From Taxillus chinensis (lineage: Eukaryota; Streptophyta; Magnoliopsida; Santalales; Loranthaceae), in NCBI GenBank assembly GCA_023512835.1, contig CM042084.1, positions 12,921,842 through 12,985,841 of the forward strand: 64,000 nt of DNA, in the 5' to 3' direction. Numbering within the stretch: position 1 is the first letter of the stretch; each line of letters opens with the position of its first letter. The position numbers and the translations under genes are program-made. Under the pieces are notes generated by a model. That model saw nothing but the letters and a program-made list of their open reading frames with translations. It had not been told where the DNA came from and did no database searches. This document shows, in pieces, positions 35,540 through 47,720 of this stretch.

Positions 35540-35772
35540 CTAGGCAAGAACCCCATTTATTAATTCCTCAGCTTTGCTAATTTGATCCTGAGTACCCATC
35601 AGTTCAACCAGCCTTGTTGGGGAATTTAGGTCCGCACCATTGTCCTGAGTGACTTGAATCTTTGCTCCAGATTGGATCTGGAGATATTTGATAGTCTCTT
35701 CTCCTTTGCGAATTATAACACCTCCCCTAACAATTGGAATATCATTTTTTCTTGCTTGTGCTTTGATAACCA
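35540..35772 (-). pseudogene. KH-domain exon relic (FUBP/KHSRP-like RNA-binding protein)
   Basis: The translation resembles the first KH domain of plant far-upstream-element-binding-type proteins: GVIIRKGEETIKYLQIQSGAKIQVTQD, then SPTRLVELMGTQDQISKAEELINGVLA. The RNA-gripping GXXG loop, normally GKGG or GKAG, here reads RKGE, so both glycines are lost. The block is bordered by a good acceptor (catacag before 35772) and a donor-like GT after 35540. The last codon is TAG where the family has Glu. I infer a genomic (not processed) exon copy that has decayed. No other exons of such a gene are recognisable near it. Confidence 0.75.
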
Positions 35773-35944
35773 CTGTATGAAACCGGTATTGTTGAATGGG
35801 CTAAGGCAATTTGTGAGCTAGAAAACAAAGGGTTCTACTCTGCATTTGATCAAAAAGCCAAATTGCGATGTGTATTGCTGATAGAAACGTGGATAGACAT
35901 CGAATATCAAGAAAGACGCACGCTAAAATAGAAAAAAAAAAAAA

Positions 35945-36330
35945 AAAACTGGCACAAGAGATGGTTCTGCAGAAAAACAAAACCCCTAACACAACACACT
36001 TGAGAATGTATAGGATCCATAAGTGTCCCTTTATTTTGTCTCGACATCCCAGCCAGTCCAAAGTAAAGTGACAGTAAAAACCATACGCGATCCAAACTAA
36101 CCAGTCACAAAATTTCTATTCTATAATGGCCGATCGACACTTTGCTCGATTACAAATTCATATAAGGGCACTACTATTATTGCAATATAAAATCAGGCCC
36201 AGCGGCATTCGCATAGCAACGGGGTTCGATTACCATCCTGTAAGAGGAGCGCATACAAAAGGCGTTGGATTGGATGATGAAATTCGTGATTACATAAGCA
36301 GCAAAAAAAAAAAAAAAAAAAGATAATGGC
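35945..36330. repeat. P450 3'-flank segments shared between genes B and C
   Basis: Two pieces downstream of gene B recur downstream of gene C. The first (about 35960-36066; ggttctgca...tgtccctttattttg...cagccagtccaaagta) matches 49628-49730. The second (about 36210-36295; gtaagaggagcgcatacaaa and ggcgttgga) matches 51262-51345. In each case the order and orientation relative to the P450 are kept, so the tandem duplication included 3' flanking DNA. Confidence 0.75.
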
Positions 36331-36397
36331 ATGCAACAAGGGGTGGCATGCACAATGGGAATGCAGGCTAGAAATACAGAAAGAGATATTCCTCTGT

Positions 36398-39300
36398 TCA
36401 AAGCTGGGACAGGAACTGAACCCAGTCCCTGCGAGGACTGCATGCAGCCTCCAAGGGCTTAGACTTGGGCGAAGTCAATCCAAAGCCGTACCTCATATCG
36501 GCCTCCTCCTCCTCAACCTTCTCCCACTCGAAGCACTGCACCATGGCACCCAAGGCCAGCGAAACCACCCGCATCCCCATGGCAGCAGCAGGGCATGCCC
36601 TCCTCCCCACCCCAAAAGGAACAAATCTGAACCCTTCTTCCTTTTCTCCGTCTAGTACTCCTTGGAATCGCTCGGGTCGAAACTCCGCCGGCTCATCCCA
36701 CACTTTGGGGTCTCTGTGCACCGCCCATGCATTGACCAGCAACACCGTGCCTCTGGGAACATCGTATCCTCCCAGCTTGCACTCATCCCAGGAACAGTGA
36801 GGCAGCAGCAATGGCGCGGGTGGGTATAATCTGAGGGTCTCATTGACTATGCAGCGGAGATAAGGAAGGTTGGGTAGGTCGGATTCAGCCATTAACCGCC
36901 CGGGTTTTACGTTGTTATCAATCTCGGCTCGCAGCTTCTGAAGGGCCTCTGGGTGCTCCAAAAGAAGTGTCATTGCCCATTCTATGGTGATTGATGATGT
37001 GTCTGTCCCGGCTACAAAGAGTACCTGCAAATCGCACGCACGCTAAGTTTTGAACACATATATGCAATAGCCAGGGCCGTCACAGGGATATGAGCAGATA
37101 TTTGCGCCTATCGTGTAAACCAAGCCAAATTGACAAACCTAATCCCAAATAATTAGACCAATTATATAAAGTAAAACAAATAAAAAATTTATATTATTAC
37201 CATTCTTTTGTTCAAATTTAATCATTTTAAATCTTTATTACCATCTTATTTCAAGTTATTTTGTGTTTTTCTCTCCATTTTTTTTATATCCTTCAATATT
37301 AATCTACTCCTTGTCATGCCAGATTAATCTATTTTATTATTTTTTATTGCGTTGGTATGTATGTATTTTTTAAAAAATTCAAAAGGACATAATTTTGATC
37401 CGACACCAAAAAAAACCAAACTCCGGTTGAAACAGGACGCATGCTGTTGAAGGAAAGAAATCACCTCATTATCATGGAGATTCAGAATCTTTATAATTAG
37501 CTAAAATCATGGATATCACATCTTTGTAAATCATACTTAGAATAGATTTAAGTTATTTCTTAGAATAGAAATTACATCCTGTATAAATTTTGTATCACAA
37601 CAACTTAATTATTATGAGATTTCTACAATTTCTTTATGGTATCAGAGCAACCTTCTCTGGAGACCTAAAAGCAATCTCATAGACTCAATATCATTACCTC
37701 ATGGCCAGGAGAAAAATCCCCATACTCTCGGATTCCTCGGCCATGGGAGAAAAATCCATATCATCCCTTATATCTTCATCACTCGGATCAAACGGGCGTG
37801 CCTTGATTCCAATATCCCTTGAAGAAGACAACTACCAGGACATGGCAGGAGGCCATCATTGACGCCTTAGATGTCAAAAACAAGGCAGGCTTTCTAGACG
37901 GAACCCAAAAGAAGCCAGACGAAGATGGAGAAGAGCTACAAGGTGGAGGCGTTGCAACACGATGGTCAAACACTTGGTTGCTCGGTTCTATGAGCAAAGA
38001 GATGCACAAAAGTGTTTCCCGATTGAAGGACGCCAAGGTCATCTGGGATGACTTGAAGGAGCGATTCACTCAAACGAGTTGCTTGTCAGCATTCCAAGTT
38101 GAGGAGGCATTACATAAGGTGGAGCAAGGACCTTCTTTGGTGTGTGCTTTGCTTAGAGAACCTGTTGGTGTGCCTTGGGTTATTGATAGTGGTGCAACAG
38201 ATCATATTGTACATGATTCTCGTTTCCTTACCACGTCACAACCGGTGGAAAATAAAATGGTCCGTCTGCCAAATGGTGCTCTTTTTTCCGTGACACATGT
38301 TGGTACCTGTGTTTTACAAACAACTTTCCGTTGCAAAATGTGCTATGTGTTCCTGAGTTCTCTTTGAATTTAATCTCGGTTATGAAACTTGCCTTGGATA
38401 CTTCATATATTATCATCTTCATCAAGACTATTTGTCTCATACAGGACCTACAAACGGGGAAGATGATTGGGACGGGAGTTAAAAGCGCAGGGCTTTATTG
38501 TCTCAATGTGTCGGCACCTGGAGCTTGCAATACTGTCAAAGCCTCACAAGTTTTGCCCTGGCATGCGCGACTTGGTCATCCCTCAGCCAAAGTATCTTCC
38601 CTTTTCCCAATTTTACAAAATAACTCTTGCGATGCAGCCCAATGCCCTATTTGTCCCTTAGCGAAACAAACAAGAACTCGTTTTTCTTTGAGTCAATCTT
38701 CCAGTGTGTCTATTTTTGATTTAATTCATGTTGACATTTGGGGTGGTTATCGCACTCCCACAATTTCGGGTGCCAAATATTTCCTAACTATTGTGGATGA
38801 TCATTCCCGTGCAACTTGGGTTTTCCTTATGCATTCAAAATCCGAAGCACGTTCCCTCCTTCAAATTTTATTATTTTTGTTGAAACTCAATTTGCTACCC
38901 GTGTTAAAATTGTGCGTAGCGATAATGGTTCTGAATTTAAATGTACCGATTTTTATTCCCACAAGGGCATTTTGCATCAAACCAGTTGTGTTAATAATCC
39001 CCAGCAAAATGGCATTGTTGAACGCAAACACCGCCACTTACAAAATGTCGCCCGTGCTCTTTTGTTTCAATCTTGCTTACCACCTGAATTTTGGGGTGAT
39101 GCCATTCTCACGGCTGCTTATCTTATTAACCGAACACCCACACCTTTTCTCCAAGGGAAAACCCCTTTTGAAAAATTATTTAATAAACCACCCACTTATG
39201 ATCATCTTCGTGTCTTTGGGTGTAAGTGTTTTGTGTCCACCCATCCTTTCCAACCCGGAAAATTTGAGCCCCGTTCCAGGGGTGTGCATTTTCTTGGGTT

Positions 39301-42300
39301 ACCCACATGGACAAAAAGGCTATAAAGTCATGGACTTAGCATCCCGTTCCATATTTGTCTCTCGTGATGTTATATTCCATGAACATATTTTTCCTCCCCT
39401 TAATTCCCTCTCTCCACCTTCCTTGCCTGACTCCTCCACCGACGATCTCTTATGGAAAGATCATCACCATTCTTGGGCCCCCTCTCCTAATTTCCGCACT
39501 CCTTCCCATCCTTTCCCTTCTCCTTTATTTCTTAACCCTCCACCACGCTCCAGCCTGTCCACCCATCTCCCTCCTCCCGCAGTCAACACTCCTCTTTCCC
39601 CATCCATGCCTGCTGGATCTTCTCTCCTTTCCCCACAGTCGTCCTCACCTCTCCCCACCATACCCTCTCCACCGTCGCCCGCTATCGTCTCTTCTCCACC
39701 GTCGCCCGCAGTCCTCTCTTCTCCTCCCTCCTCACCCCTTTCCCCCCCTTCCTCGCCCCTGCCCGCCGCGTCCTCTCCTCTCTCCTTGGATCCTGTTGCC
39801 CCGTCGCCGCCACCGCTACGCCGCTCCACCCGGGTCACCCGTCCGCCTGCGGCCCTCGCTCCGTTCCACGTTGAGACGCGCCTGCCTTCACTCTCGTCCA
39901 CACCGTCTTCCTCGGCCTTGTTGGTCTCCGGGGGCTCCCCACCCTTTATCCAAGGGGTACCTTAGCTGGCCCGTCTCCACCCTCGTTATTGTGCTTTTAT
40001 TCATCATATTTCGCCGTGGTGAAGGAACCCTCGGCCTTTCTCCCAAGCCCGCCTCGATCCATTGTGGGTCTCTGCTTGAACACCGAAATCCAGGCTCTTC
40101 AGGCCAACAATACTTGGACGCGGGCCTCCCTTCCCCCGTGTGGCAAGAAGGCCATCGGTTGTAAATGGGTCTACAAGGTCAAACGTAAGGGCGTGGCTGC
40201 TCGAACGCTTAAAAGCTCGCCTTGTTGCCAAAGGGTATCGTCAAGTGGCGGGTCTTGATTATCGTGAAACGTTTGGCCCCGTGGCCAAAATGACAACGAA
40301 GGTTGGGGTTTCCCCCGGGTGGGGGTGGTTTTTCATGGGTGCATTTACATAGACACAACGCCTTCCTCAATGGTGATTTATCCGAGGATGTCTATATGGA
40401 GCTTCCCCCGGTTTTGGCCGTAGGGGGAGACTCGCGTGTGTCATCTCCGCAAATCACTCTACGGCCTAAAAAAATCCCGACACGGACAATGGTTCTTGAA
40501 GTTATCTTCCCTTGAAGCAAGGAGGATTCAAGCAATGCCGAGGTCCGAGTTTTACTCGTTTGTTTGTTAGAAGTCACAAAGGGACTATCACCATACTACT
40601 CGTTTATGTTGATGATGTAATCGATGCAGGTAATGATTTGGATGCCGTTAATGAGACTAAGAAGTTCCTTGCGAGGCATTTCAAACTCAAGGATTTGGGT
40701 TTACTCAAATTCTTCCTCGGCATAGAAGTTGCTCGCTCAAAGAAGGGAATTGTTCTCTCACGAGAGGAAATATGCATTAGAGGTCCTAGAAGATGCCGGT
40801 TTTCTTGGTTCAGAAAAAGGGGGGGGGAAAAAAAATAAAATGGGGGGAAACATTAATCTAACCAAAGGCGAGGGGGGGAGATTATCAAACCGGCGAATAA
40901 AGTTTAGTGACTTGTTGGACGTTTGATATATCTCACCATCACGAGACCCGACTTGACATATGCAGTTCACACTTTATTTAGTAAGCAAAGACATCGGGTT
41001 CAGGAGGTATCTAAAGGGCACTCCTGGTCAAGGAATCTTATTGCGCGTGGAAGAGGGAACTACAACTTGACAAATTTTTTTTTTTGGTGGGGGGGGGGTT
41101 GTTGCCCGGATACTAGACGATCAACGACAGGATTTTGCGTGCTCATGGGCAAAGCACCAATTTCTTGGCGGACGAAGAAACAACACACCGTTTCAAGAAG
41201 TAGTGCCGAGGCCGAGTAGAGATACAATTGCATGTTGTGAAGTTACATGGTTGACAAGCCTCGCAAGATCTTCATGTACATCGAAGTCTCCAATAACATT
41301 ATTTTGTGACAACAGGGAGGATTCATATAGCATCAACGATCAATTCCATGAGCGAACCAAGCATATAGAAATTGATTGTCATATTATCCGGGAAAAGGTG
41401 GCACGAGGACTAGTAACAACGCATCATGTTTCAACAAATCAACAACCGGTGATTTATTCACAAAGCCTGAACTCGGCCAAGTTTTTATTGTTACTATCCA
41501 AGTTGGGTGTAATTAATATACATTCCAACTTGCGGGGGAGTGTTGAAGGAAAGAAATCACCTCATTATCATGGAGATTCAGAATCTTTATAATTAGCTAA
41601 AATCATGGATATCACATCTTTGTAAATCATACTTAGAATAGATTTAAGTTATTTCTTAGAATAGAAATTACATCCTGTATAAATTTTGTATCACAACAAC
41701 TTAATTATTATGAGATTTCTACAATTTCTTTACTGCCCTTGTAATTTCTTTTGTGAAACGGGGCAGGCACGATTGTATAAGAGGATACTTTAAAATTTTA
41801 TTATAAAATAATGTATAAGTATATAAATTAAAGATTTAATTGAATTTTAAATTTCATAAAAAAATTTAAATAATCTTATGTTTAAATTAACATTTTAAAA
41901 TGTAAATTAAATATTCGCTGTACATTTAATATTCTGTGTTTTAAAAAAAAATTAACGAAATTTAATAAAACAAATTCATATTATTCCAATTTATACTTGA
42001 AATAGTTTAACTCCTGTTCAGTGTTCACTCAATAGTCACTAGCTCAATTAAAAAGAGGCAAAATAAATGTTTTAAATAAATATATATAGTGATACATCGA
42101 TTATATCGGAAATGGGGAATACATGACACCAAGCTATACATACTATGTCGATAGTGTGTGAACACACAAAATTCCAAGCATTAAGACACCAAACCGTACA
42201 CGGAAATGTTATTATAAACTTTATTGTTACTATTATTATTCTATATGACAAAAGAGTAACCAATAATTCATGAGAGAGAGAGAGGGAGAGAGTAACTTTT

Positions 42301-43292
42301 TTTTTTTGATTAATTTATGGAAAAAAAAGAGAGACAGAATAACTTTTTTTTCATCATCTTACCACGATTATACTTTTGACGACATCATCGGAGTAAAAGT
42401 CAGGGTCTGATTCTTGCAAGGCCAGCAGAGTTTCAACCACCGACACCATTTTTTCACTGTTCAACGATTCTGGATCAGCAGTGGCGCTCCTTTTGGCTCG
42501 GACTTCCACTATCAGATCCTGCAGCCACTCATCTCTCTTCCCCTGCTGCCGCACCAGGTTCTTCTCCAACCCTCCGTACCCAACCCACCTCAGCACCGGC
42601 AAGAAGTCGCACACGTTCAACGAAATGGCGTTGGCGAACTTACCCTTAATTTCCCCGAGCCGCTGCCGCTCCTCGCCGCCGTCGACCTCGCTTCGGCCGA
42701 CGCACGGCCTTCCGGCCACCGTCCTCATCATGATGTTGAATGTCAGGAGAGACGCCAGGAACTTCAAATCCACCCTGGCGCTGCCGCTTCGGATCTTCGA
42801 GGCCCCGAAGATGCGGCGGACAAGGCCGCGGACTTCCCCTTCGCGGACGGCGCAGTATTTCTGGAGGCTTTTGGCGGAGAATATCTCGACGACGGCGACG
42901 CGGCGGAGGGTCCTCCAGAGGTGGCCGTAGGGGGCGGAGGCCATAGCCCTGTAGTCGTAGGTTAGGTTGTCTGCGACCATGGTCCGGGGGCGGCTGGCGA
43001 AGGCGACGTCGTTTCTGGTGAAGCATTCTTCCGCGAGGGACGGAGAGGTTACGACGACCACAGACATGACGCCCAACCGGAGGCGGAAAATCGGGCCGTA
43101 CCGTAGCGAGAGGGAGTGGAGGGAGAGGTGAAGAGGAGTTTTGATGAGGTGGAGATGGCCGATTATCGGGAGAGAAAATGGGGTCGGGGGTAGTAGTGAT
43201 GATCTGCGGGGTTGAAGGAGACGTCTGAGGAGATGAGTGAGGAGGAGGAGAGTGGAGAGGAAGAGAGCAAGGTACGCGTAGGAGCTGTCCAT
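36398..43292 (-). CDS. Cytochrome P450, CYP81-like, gene B, with a retrotransposon in its intron
   Basis: The ER-anchored monooxygenase would be about 518 residues if spliced: exon 1 43292-42363 (310 codons), exon 2 37024-36398 (208 residues). The intron is 5338 bases because a copia element (37445-41732) lies in it. Splice sites are GTG|GTAAGA and TTTGCAG|GTA, phase 0. Motifs: membrane helix about 6-24, hinge PPTPFSLP, C-helix WRTLRR, I-helix AGTDTS (315-320), ETLR (372-375), PERF (427-430), heme loop FGVGRRAC with Cys 454, followed by PA instead of PG. Both exons are open and full length, so the coding potential is intact. Whether the enlarged intron is still spliced out is unknown. Exon 2 is nearly identical to that of gene C. 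Confidence 0.88.
37445..37636 (+). repeat. 5' LTR of intronic copia element
   Basis: 192-base LTR starting TGTTGAAGG and ending tttcttta, directly followed by the primer-binding site. The 3' end lacks the usual CA. Confidence 0.9.
37819..38367 (+). pseudogene. gag fused to protease of intronic copia element
   Basis: The first half is a copia gag segment ([36 protein letters not shown]). It passes in frame, after about residue 112, into the protease with the active-site [13 protein letters not shown]. The zinc-knuckle part of gag, which normally lies between, is missing, so an internal deletion joined the two. The N-terminus before residue 1 is also incomplete. Confidence 0.85.
38331..40360 (+). 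pseudogene. Integrase and start of reverse transcriptase of intronic copia element, frameshifted
   Basis: The 38331-39965 frame carries the pre-integrase HARLGHP and CPICPLAKQ zinc-binding motif and the first integrase Asp region ([25 protein letters not shown]). The integrase core continues in a different frame at 38880-39325 ([34 protein letters not shown]), so a frameshift lies near 38860-38880. The frame then returns to the first for a Pro/Ser-rich linker. Reverse transcriptase begins in other frames at 40080-40290 ([20 protein letters not shown]). Confidence 0.88.
40320..41540 (+). pseudogene. Reverse transcriptase and RNase H of intronic copia element, heavily frame-broken
   Basis: Pieces in different frames show [19 protein letters not shown], then the catalytic LLVYVDDV with [18 protein letters not shown]. 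RNase H follows with [28 protein letters not shown] and [17 protein letters not shown]. Between them lie runs of G, A and T (for example 40818-40832, 40869-40878, 41078-41099) that break the frame at points where the family has ordinary coding sequence. Confidence 0.85.
41541..41732 (+). repeat. 3' LTR of intronic copia element
   Basis: Same 192 bases as the 5' LTR as far as I can read. It is preceded by the purine tract ending at 41540. Confidence 0.9.
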
Positions 43293-43391
43293 GGTCGCAC
43301 GATCGAGGGAGGTAGCTGTAGCCACTCACTAGCCAGTAGTTTATTAGAGAGTCCAGAAAGGAGAGAAACAGGGCTTATCCTCCATCTGCAA

Positions 43392-44655
43392 CCTGGGCTT
43401 TTACGCTATGCCTTACTCAAATATTTTCCGATGAGTGGATCAGTAAAATTTTAATTTATTTTAATTGTGATTGGTTTGTGCGGAGGATCGCTCATCAGTT
43501 TTTTTTTTAAATATATTTTTTTAAAATTATTATCGATCTTGATATTAATATATTAGTAACTCAAGCATAAATCTATTAATTTTAAAATTTAAATTTAAAT
43601 ATATAAACTTTTAAATATAATTTTAAAATTATATTTTTTAAAAAATTAATAAAATTTAATTATAATATTTATTTTAATAAATAAATATATATGGACTAGT
43701 CTGCATAAGTTATAATTTATTTTAATTAATAATATTTATTTTAATTTATTTTAATTAATAATATTTATTTTAACTTATCGGATCGGATAAGTTAATTTTT
43801 GATTTGTCACGAACTAAATCGGACTATCCGTTTTACACGCTTATATTTGTGTCATTATGAAAAGAACGCTAAATACAATCAGTGTCATGTAGTTTTTGCG
43901 TTACCATGCTGATGTGTCGCGTCATGATTAGTAAGACATTGTAGATACGTTTTTTCCAATCAATCACAATGTGATATGTAAGCATGATAACGCAAAGACA
44001 AAAAGACAAAAACTTGGGCTTACACTGCCTTATTCAAATATTTTCCGTTGATTTGATAAGAAGACAAAAACCTCATTTAAATATTTTATTTGTGGAGATG
44101 TAAAAGGGACGCGGACCATCATGCGATCATCAACCTAAGTGGACTCGACCAACAAAATTTCAATCCATTTTAATCGCGGCTGATCTGTGCGAATGTGGAC
44201 CAATCCGCGGATCGGTTTTTTATTAAAAATAAAATAAAATTAGTACATATCTTACTTATTATATTAGTATATAAAGTCAAAACCTATTAATTTTAAAATT
44301 AAAGTTTAGAAATATAAATATCTAAATATAATTTTAAAATTAAATTTTTAAAAAATATTTAATAAAATTAATTTATAATATTTATTTAAAATAAATAAAT
44401 AAAAAAAGGACTGGTCTCCACATCCGCATGCTGATTGGATCAGACCAGTTAATTTCTAGTCTATTAAAAGTCCAATCCGTTTTACAACCCTACCTTTGTG
44501 TCATTACAGAAAAAATAATAAATACAATCAGTGTCACATAGTTTTTGTGTTATCATGCTGACATATTGCGCTGTGATTCGTAAGAAATTAGTGATAAGCT
44601 TTTTCTTAGCAATCATAACTTGATATGTTAGCATAATAACACAAAGATCACGACA
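43392..44655. repeat. Tandem duplication of about 620 bases upstream of P450 gene B
   Basis: Unit 1 (about 43392-44012) and unit 2 (about 44013-44655) both start c[ct]tgggctt...tattcaaatattttccg. Both proceed through a ttaattttaaaatt AT-rich core and a segment reading ccgttttac. Both end with atacaatcagtgtca[ct][ag]tagtttttg[ct]gttaycatgctga and an inverted copy of that. The units are diverged. The first unit begins only 100 bases upstream of gene B's start codon, so it lies in its promoter. Confidence 0.7.
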
Positions 44656-44899
44656 TACGATAGAAAAAATTCTCTTTCTCTCAAATTCCATCGGTCAATA
44701 TAGTAGAAAAGAATAGAAAAAATAATATTTCTTCTTATTCCCTATTATTATAACCTACACAAATATAAGGGAAAAAAGGTCTAATCGGTAAAAAATTAAT
44801 TTAAGTAATCAAAATTATAATTAATAATACATTAAAATAAAATTGATTTCAACTTTCCTCTTTGGTACAAAAATATTATACATGTCCAACTTTGACCAA

Positions 44900-46050
44900 A
44901 GTTTATGAAAAGAAACACTTGTATATGCATGAGTAATCATATCAGTTGATCTACTATCTTAATATATAAAACATTTATTATGCTAAAATTTAGGTTATCA
45001 TTGATGTAATTAATGTCAAATTCAATATGTTTAGTTCAATCATGTTATACCAAATTATTAGTTATATCAATAATGATTGTGTTAACACAAAAGAATATCA
45101 TCGACTTTAAGGCCATAACCCAGGTAAAGTAAACTTTCTATCCAATTTTAATCTAGTAAAGTCACAATCAGTGTATCCCACAATATATAAGTATCCATGT
45201 TTTGAGAACATAATTCCTTTGTTTAAAGAGGACTTTAGATATGCTAGAAAATGATTCATAACATTTACGTGTCGATCGCTCAAGTTATGCATAAATTAAC
45301 TCACAACACTAACTACATCTGGTATAGTATCAGTTAGATAAGTCAATTTTCCCACTAACATTTGATATCTCTCATTGTTTCTTGGAACTTAGTTAGGATA
45401 AATAGTTAGAAAATAGTTAGAACATGGTTTACCTTAATACGAGTATCTCCAAGTTCGCATGCTTAGTTACCACTTTCAGATAGGAGATTTAAAATATACT
45501 TCCAGAGAGAGGAAATTTTCTTACTTGAATCAAGATACTTCAATACCTAGAAAGTATTTTACGGCTCTATATCCTTCATCAAACAATACTGAATTTTTCC
45601 ATATTAGTTATGTTATTACATTTAACAATCACATCATTAACATAAACAATAAGTACACTTGAGGGTACGAGAATCAAATTCATCTTTATGGAGGTGGCGT
45701 ACATGAATATTACACACAACAAAAAACCTTAGAGCATATGTTAAGAGCTAAAGAGATATGGTGAAAATGGGATATTATCCTCAAAAGAATCAGATAGTGA
45801 ATAACACAAGTAGGCATGTTGTTGATAAGATGGATCATAGTCGTGATAGTTTTAGCCCAAACATGTTTAGGAACCTTAATAGTAAAATATAAAGCACAAG
45901 CTATCTCGAGGATATGTTGGTTTTTTATGTTCCGCTATACCATTCATTTGTGATATACAAACACATGTTTGATATAAAATGTCATATTGTTTTAATAAAT
46001 TAGTCAAAGGTTAATCCACAAACACATAATTGTTGTTAGAATAAAACATC
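44900..46050 (-). pseudogene. Decayed Ty1/copia pol relic
   Basis: Read on the minus strand from high to low coordinates, fragments follow copia order. Integrase end (VPKHVWAKTI, HLINNMPT) lies near 45780-45880. Reverse transcriptase with YVND in place of YVDD lies near 45630-45650. ERYQMLVGKLTYLTDTIPD lies near 45315-45375, RHVNVMNHFLAYLKS and GYTDCDF near 45180-45275, and an RNase H tail resembling HD-TKHIEFDI near 45000-45050. Stops and shifts break every part. No LTRs were located. Confidence 0.8.
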
Positions 46051-47344
46051 TAAACTTGAGTATGCAAATTAATGTGTGTATAAATGACAAGTACTAAGTA
46101 TTGTTCATTGGTAATGTGTGTATAAAATTGAGAGTAGGTTCACATGTTATTTTTTACTATACATGATATTAATTGGATGCTCTTTATTGTTGGTTCAATG
46201 AATGATGGTCATTAATTAGTTTAAATAAGAGAATGCCCATCTACTGTTATGTTTGATGTAATGAAAAGATTTCTTTTAATTAGGTCACATAAAAACTAAA
46301 AATACGATCGGTTCATATAATAAAATAAGAAAAAGTAAATAACTATTTAAATTGAATTTATATTTAAAAACAGAAAATAATTATAAATAGTTTTGAAAAT
46401 AGTTATATAAGACTCACATATTTTGAAAACTAAAATTTAAAATTAAATAATTTCATAATGAGTATGGGCTATCAGTTTTAAAAAATGATAGAAAATTTTA
46501 AAAACATGCTTCATGCCAAATGTAGCCCGACAAACCAATAATCCTATCCAGTCAAGTATCAACAAGATCATATGTATCCAATGTCTAACAGATCAAACAT
46601 AGCAATAGTGGGACTCTCTAACAAAGCTAGCCAGCTAGTGGCTATCATTAAGCAATCTTAAAGGGACAACATAACTCCTTTGCACGAATAAAGGGACAAC
46701 TAATGCCACCTATCACACCGAAAACTCCTATATCAATCTAAGGGCTAAGAAATGCCACATAACACTAACATGCTCGCATATCAATCAGCACTGTATCTGA
46801 AATTCCCACACACTGAGAGGGGGGTGAATCAATTTGAACACCTTCCAGAATCACCCGAATTTTTTCCTTTTAGTTTTTGGCACTCGGGATTAATTTTGAA
46901 TAGAAAGCACACAACAATTTACATGGTTTACCCTACAATGTGTAGAGTTACATCCACAACGTGATTTATGATCTTTAATTGATGTTTAATCACTTTATCT
47001 CTATTTTTCTCAAAGATTTTCAATAAATATGCTCTGGAGCTCTTTATCTTCCCACACAATAGGTTAGAACGAAATTCAGGTATATAAATATATATATTCT
47101 CATATAATAGTAAACTCTTCTCAAATAACCTGCAGCTAACTCCTTGCCATTGATCTTTTTTTATTTAATCGCATCCCTTAGATCTAGTTTAGAGCCTCTC
47201 TCTTAACCTAATGCACCATTCAATTCTCCACCATTGATCTATTATTCAATATAATCTCACCCACTAGATCACTTCTTTAAAGACAAATAGATCTCAAATA
47301 TTCATTTGATGAACTGTGATCTGTATGTGCCGATATTGGTATTG

Positions 47345-47720
47345 TAACCATAACTTTCTCTACAGTAATCAAATTCACTTGACATAAAAAATAAAATTGT
47401 AGATATTGAAATCTTCTATCAACTGGTGAAATTTGGTGATATTCGAAGCTAAAAACGCCTACACGTGTCCATCATTATGTTCGTACATTTCTGTGTGAGT
47501 ATTTTGCCTATAACGTTTTCTATAGAGCTCAAAACGACTTGAGGCCAAAGCAAACTTGTAGATCTTGAAGTTCTATATCAATGGGTAAAATTTGGTGCAA
47601 TTCTGAGCTAAAAAACTTATACATATGTCCACATCAAGTTACACATACTCAAATTTGTTCACTGGAATCTGCTTCTCTGGATCTCCTCTTTCAGATGGAA
47701 CAATTTGGAGCGGAAAAACT
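47345..47720. repeat. Degenerate tandem repeat, period about 157
   Basis: The stretch from 47350 (ataactttctctacag...ttgtagatattgaaatctt...gaaatttggtg) recurs from 47510 (ataacgttttctatag...ttgtagatcttgaagttct...aaaatttggtg), and a partial third unit starts near 47690 (gaacaatttggagc). Such units are common inside LTRs of large plant retrotransposons. Confidence 0.5.

Larger units (their letters stand above)
37445..41732 (+). mobile_element. Ty1/copia retrotransposon with apparently identical LTRs
   Basis: The 4288-base element lies in the intron of P450 gene B, antisense to it. LTRs are 37445-37636 and 41541-41732 (192 bases each), and I see no difference between them by eye. A primer-binding site TGGTATCAGAGC starts at 37637 and a purine tract gcgggggag precedes the 3' LTR. 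The interior runs gag, protease, integrase, reverse transcriptase, RNase H in copia order, but with several frame breaks. The flanking five bases (CATGC and CTGCC) do not match, so no target duplication is evident. Identical LTRs suggest a recent insertion. Confidence 0.93.

Noticed and set aside
37069..37085. cagggccgtcacaggg as a hAT terminus in the gene B intron
   Set aside because: No matching inverted end or 8-base duplication found on the far side.
39464..40164. Long frames on both strands in the copia Pro/Ser-rich linker
   Set aside because: They arise from CT-rich low-complexity DNA between integrase and reverse transcriptase and have no family match.
37440..41737. Target-site duplication around the intronic copia element
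   Set aside because: Flanks CATGC and CTGCC do not match, so none is claimed.
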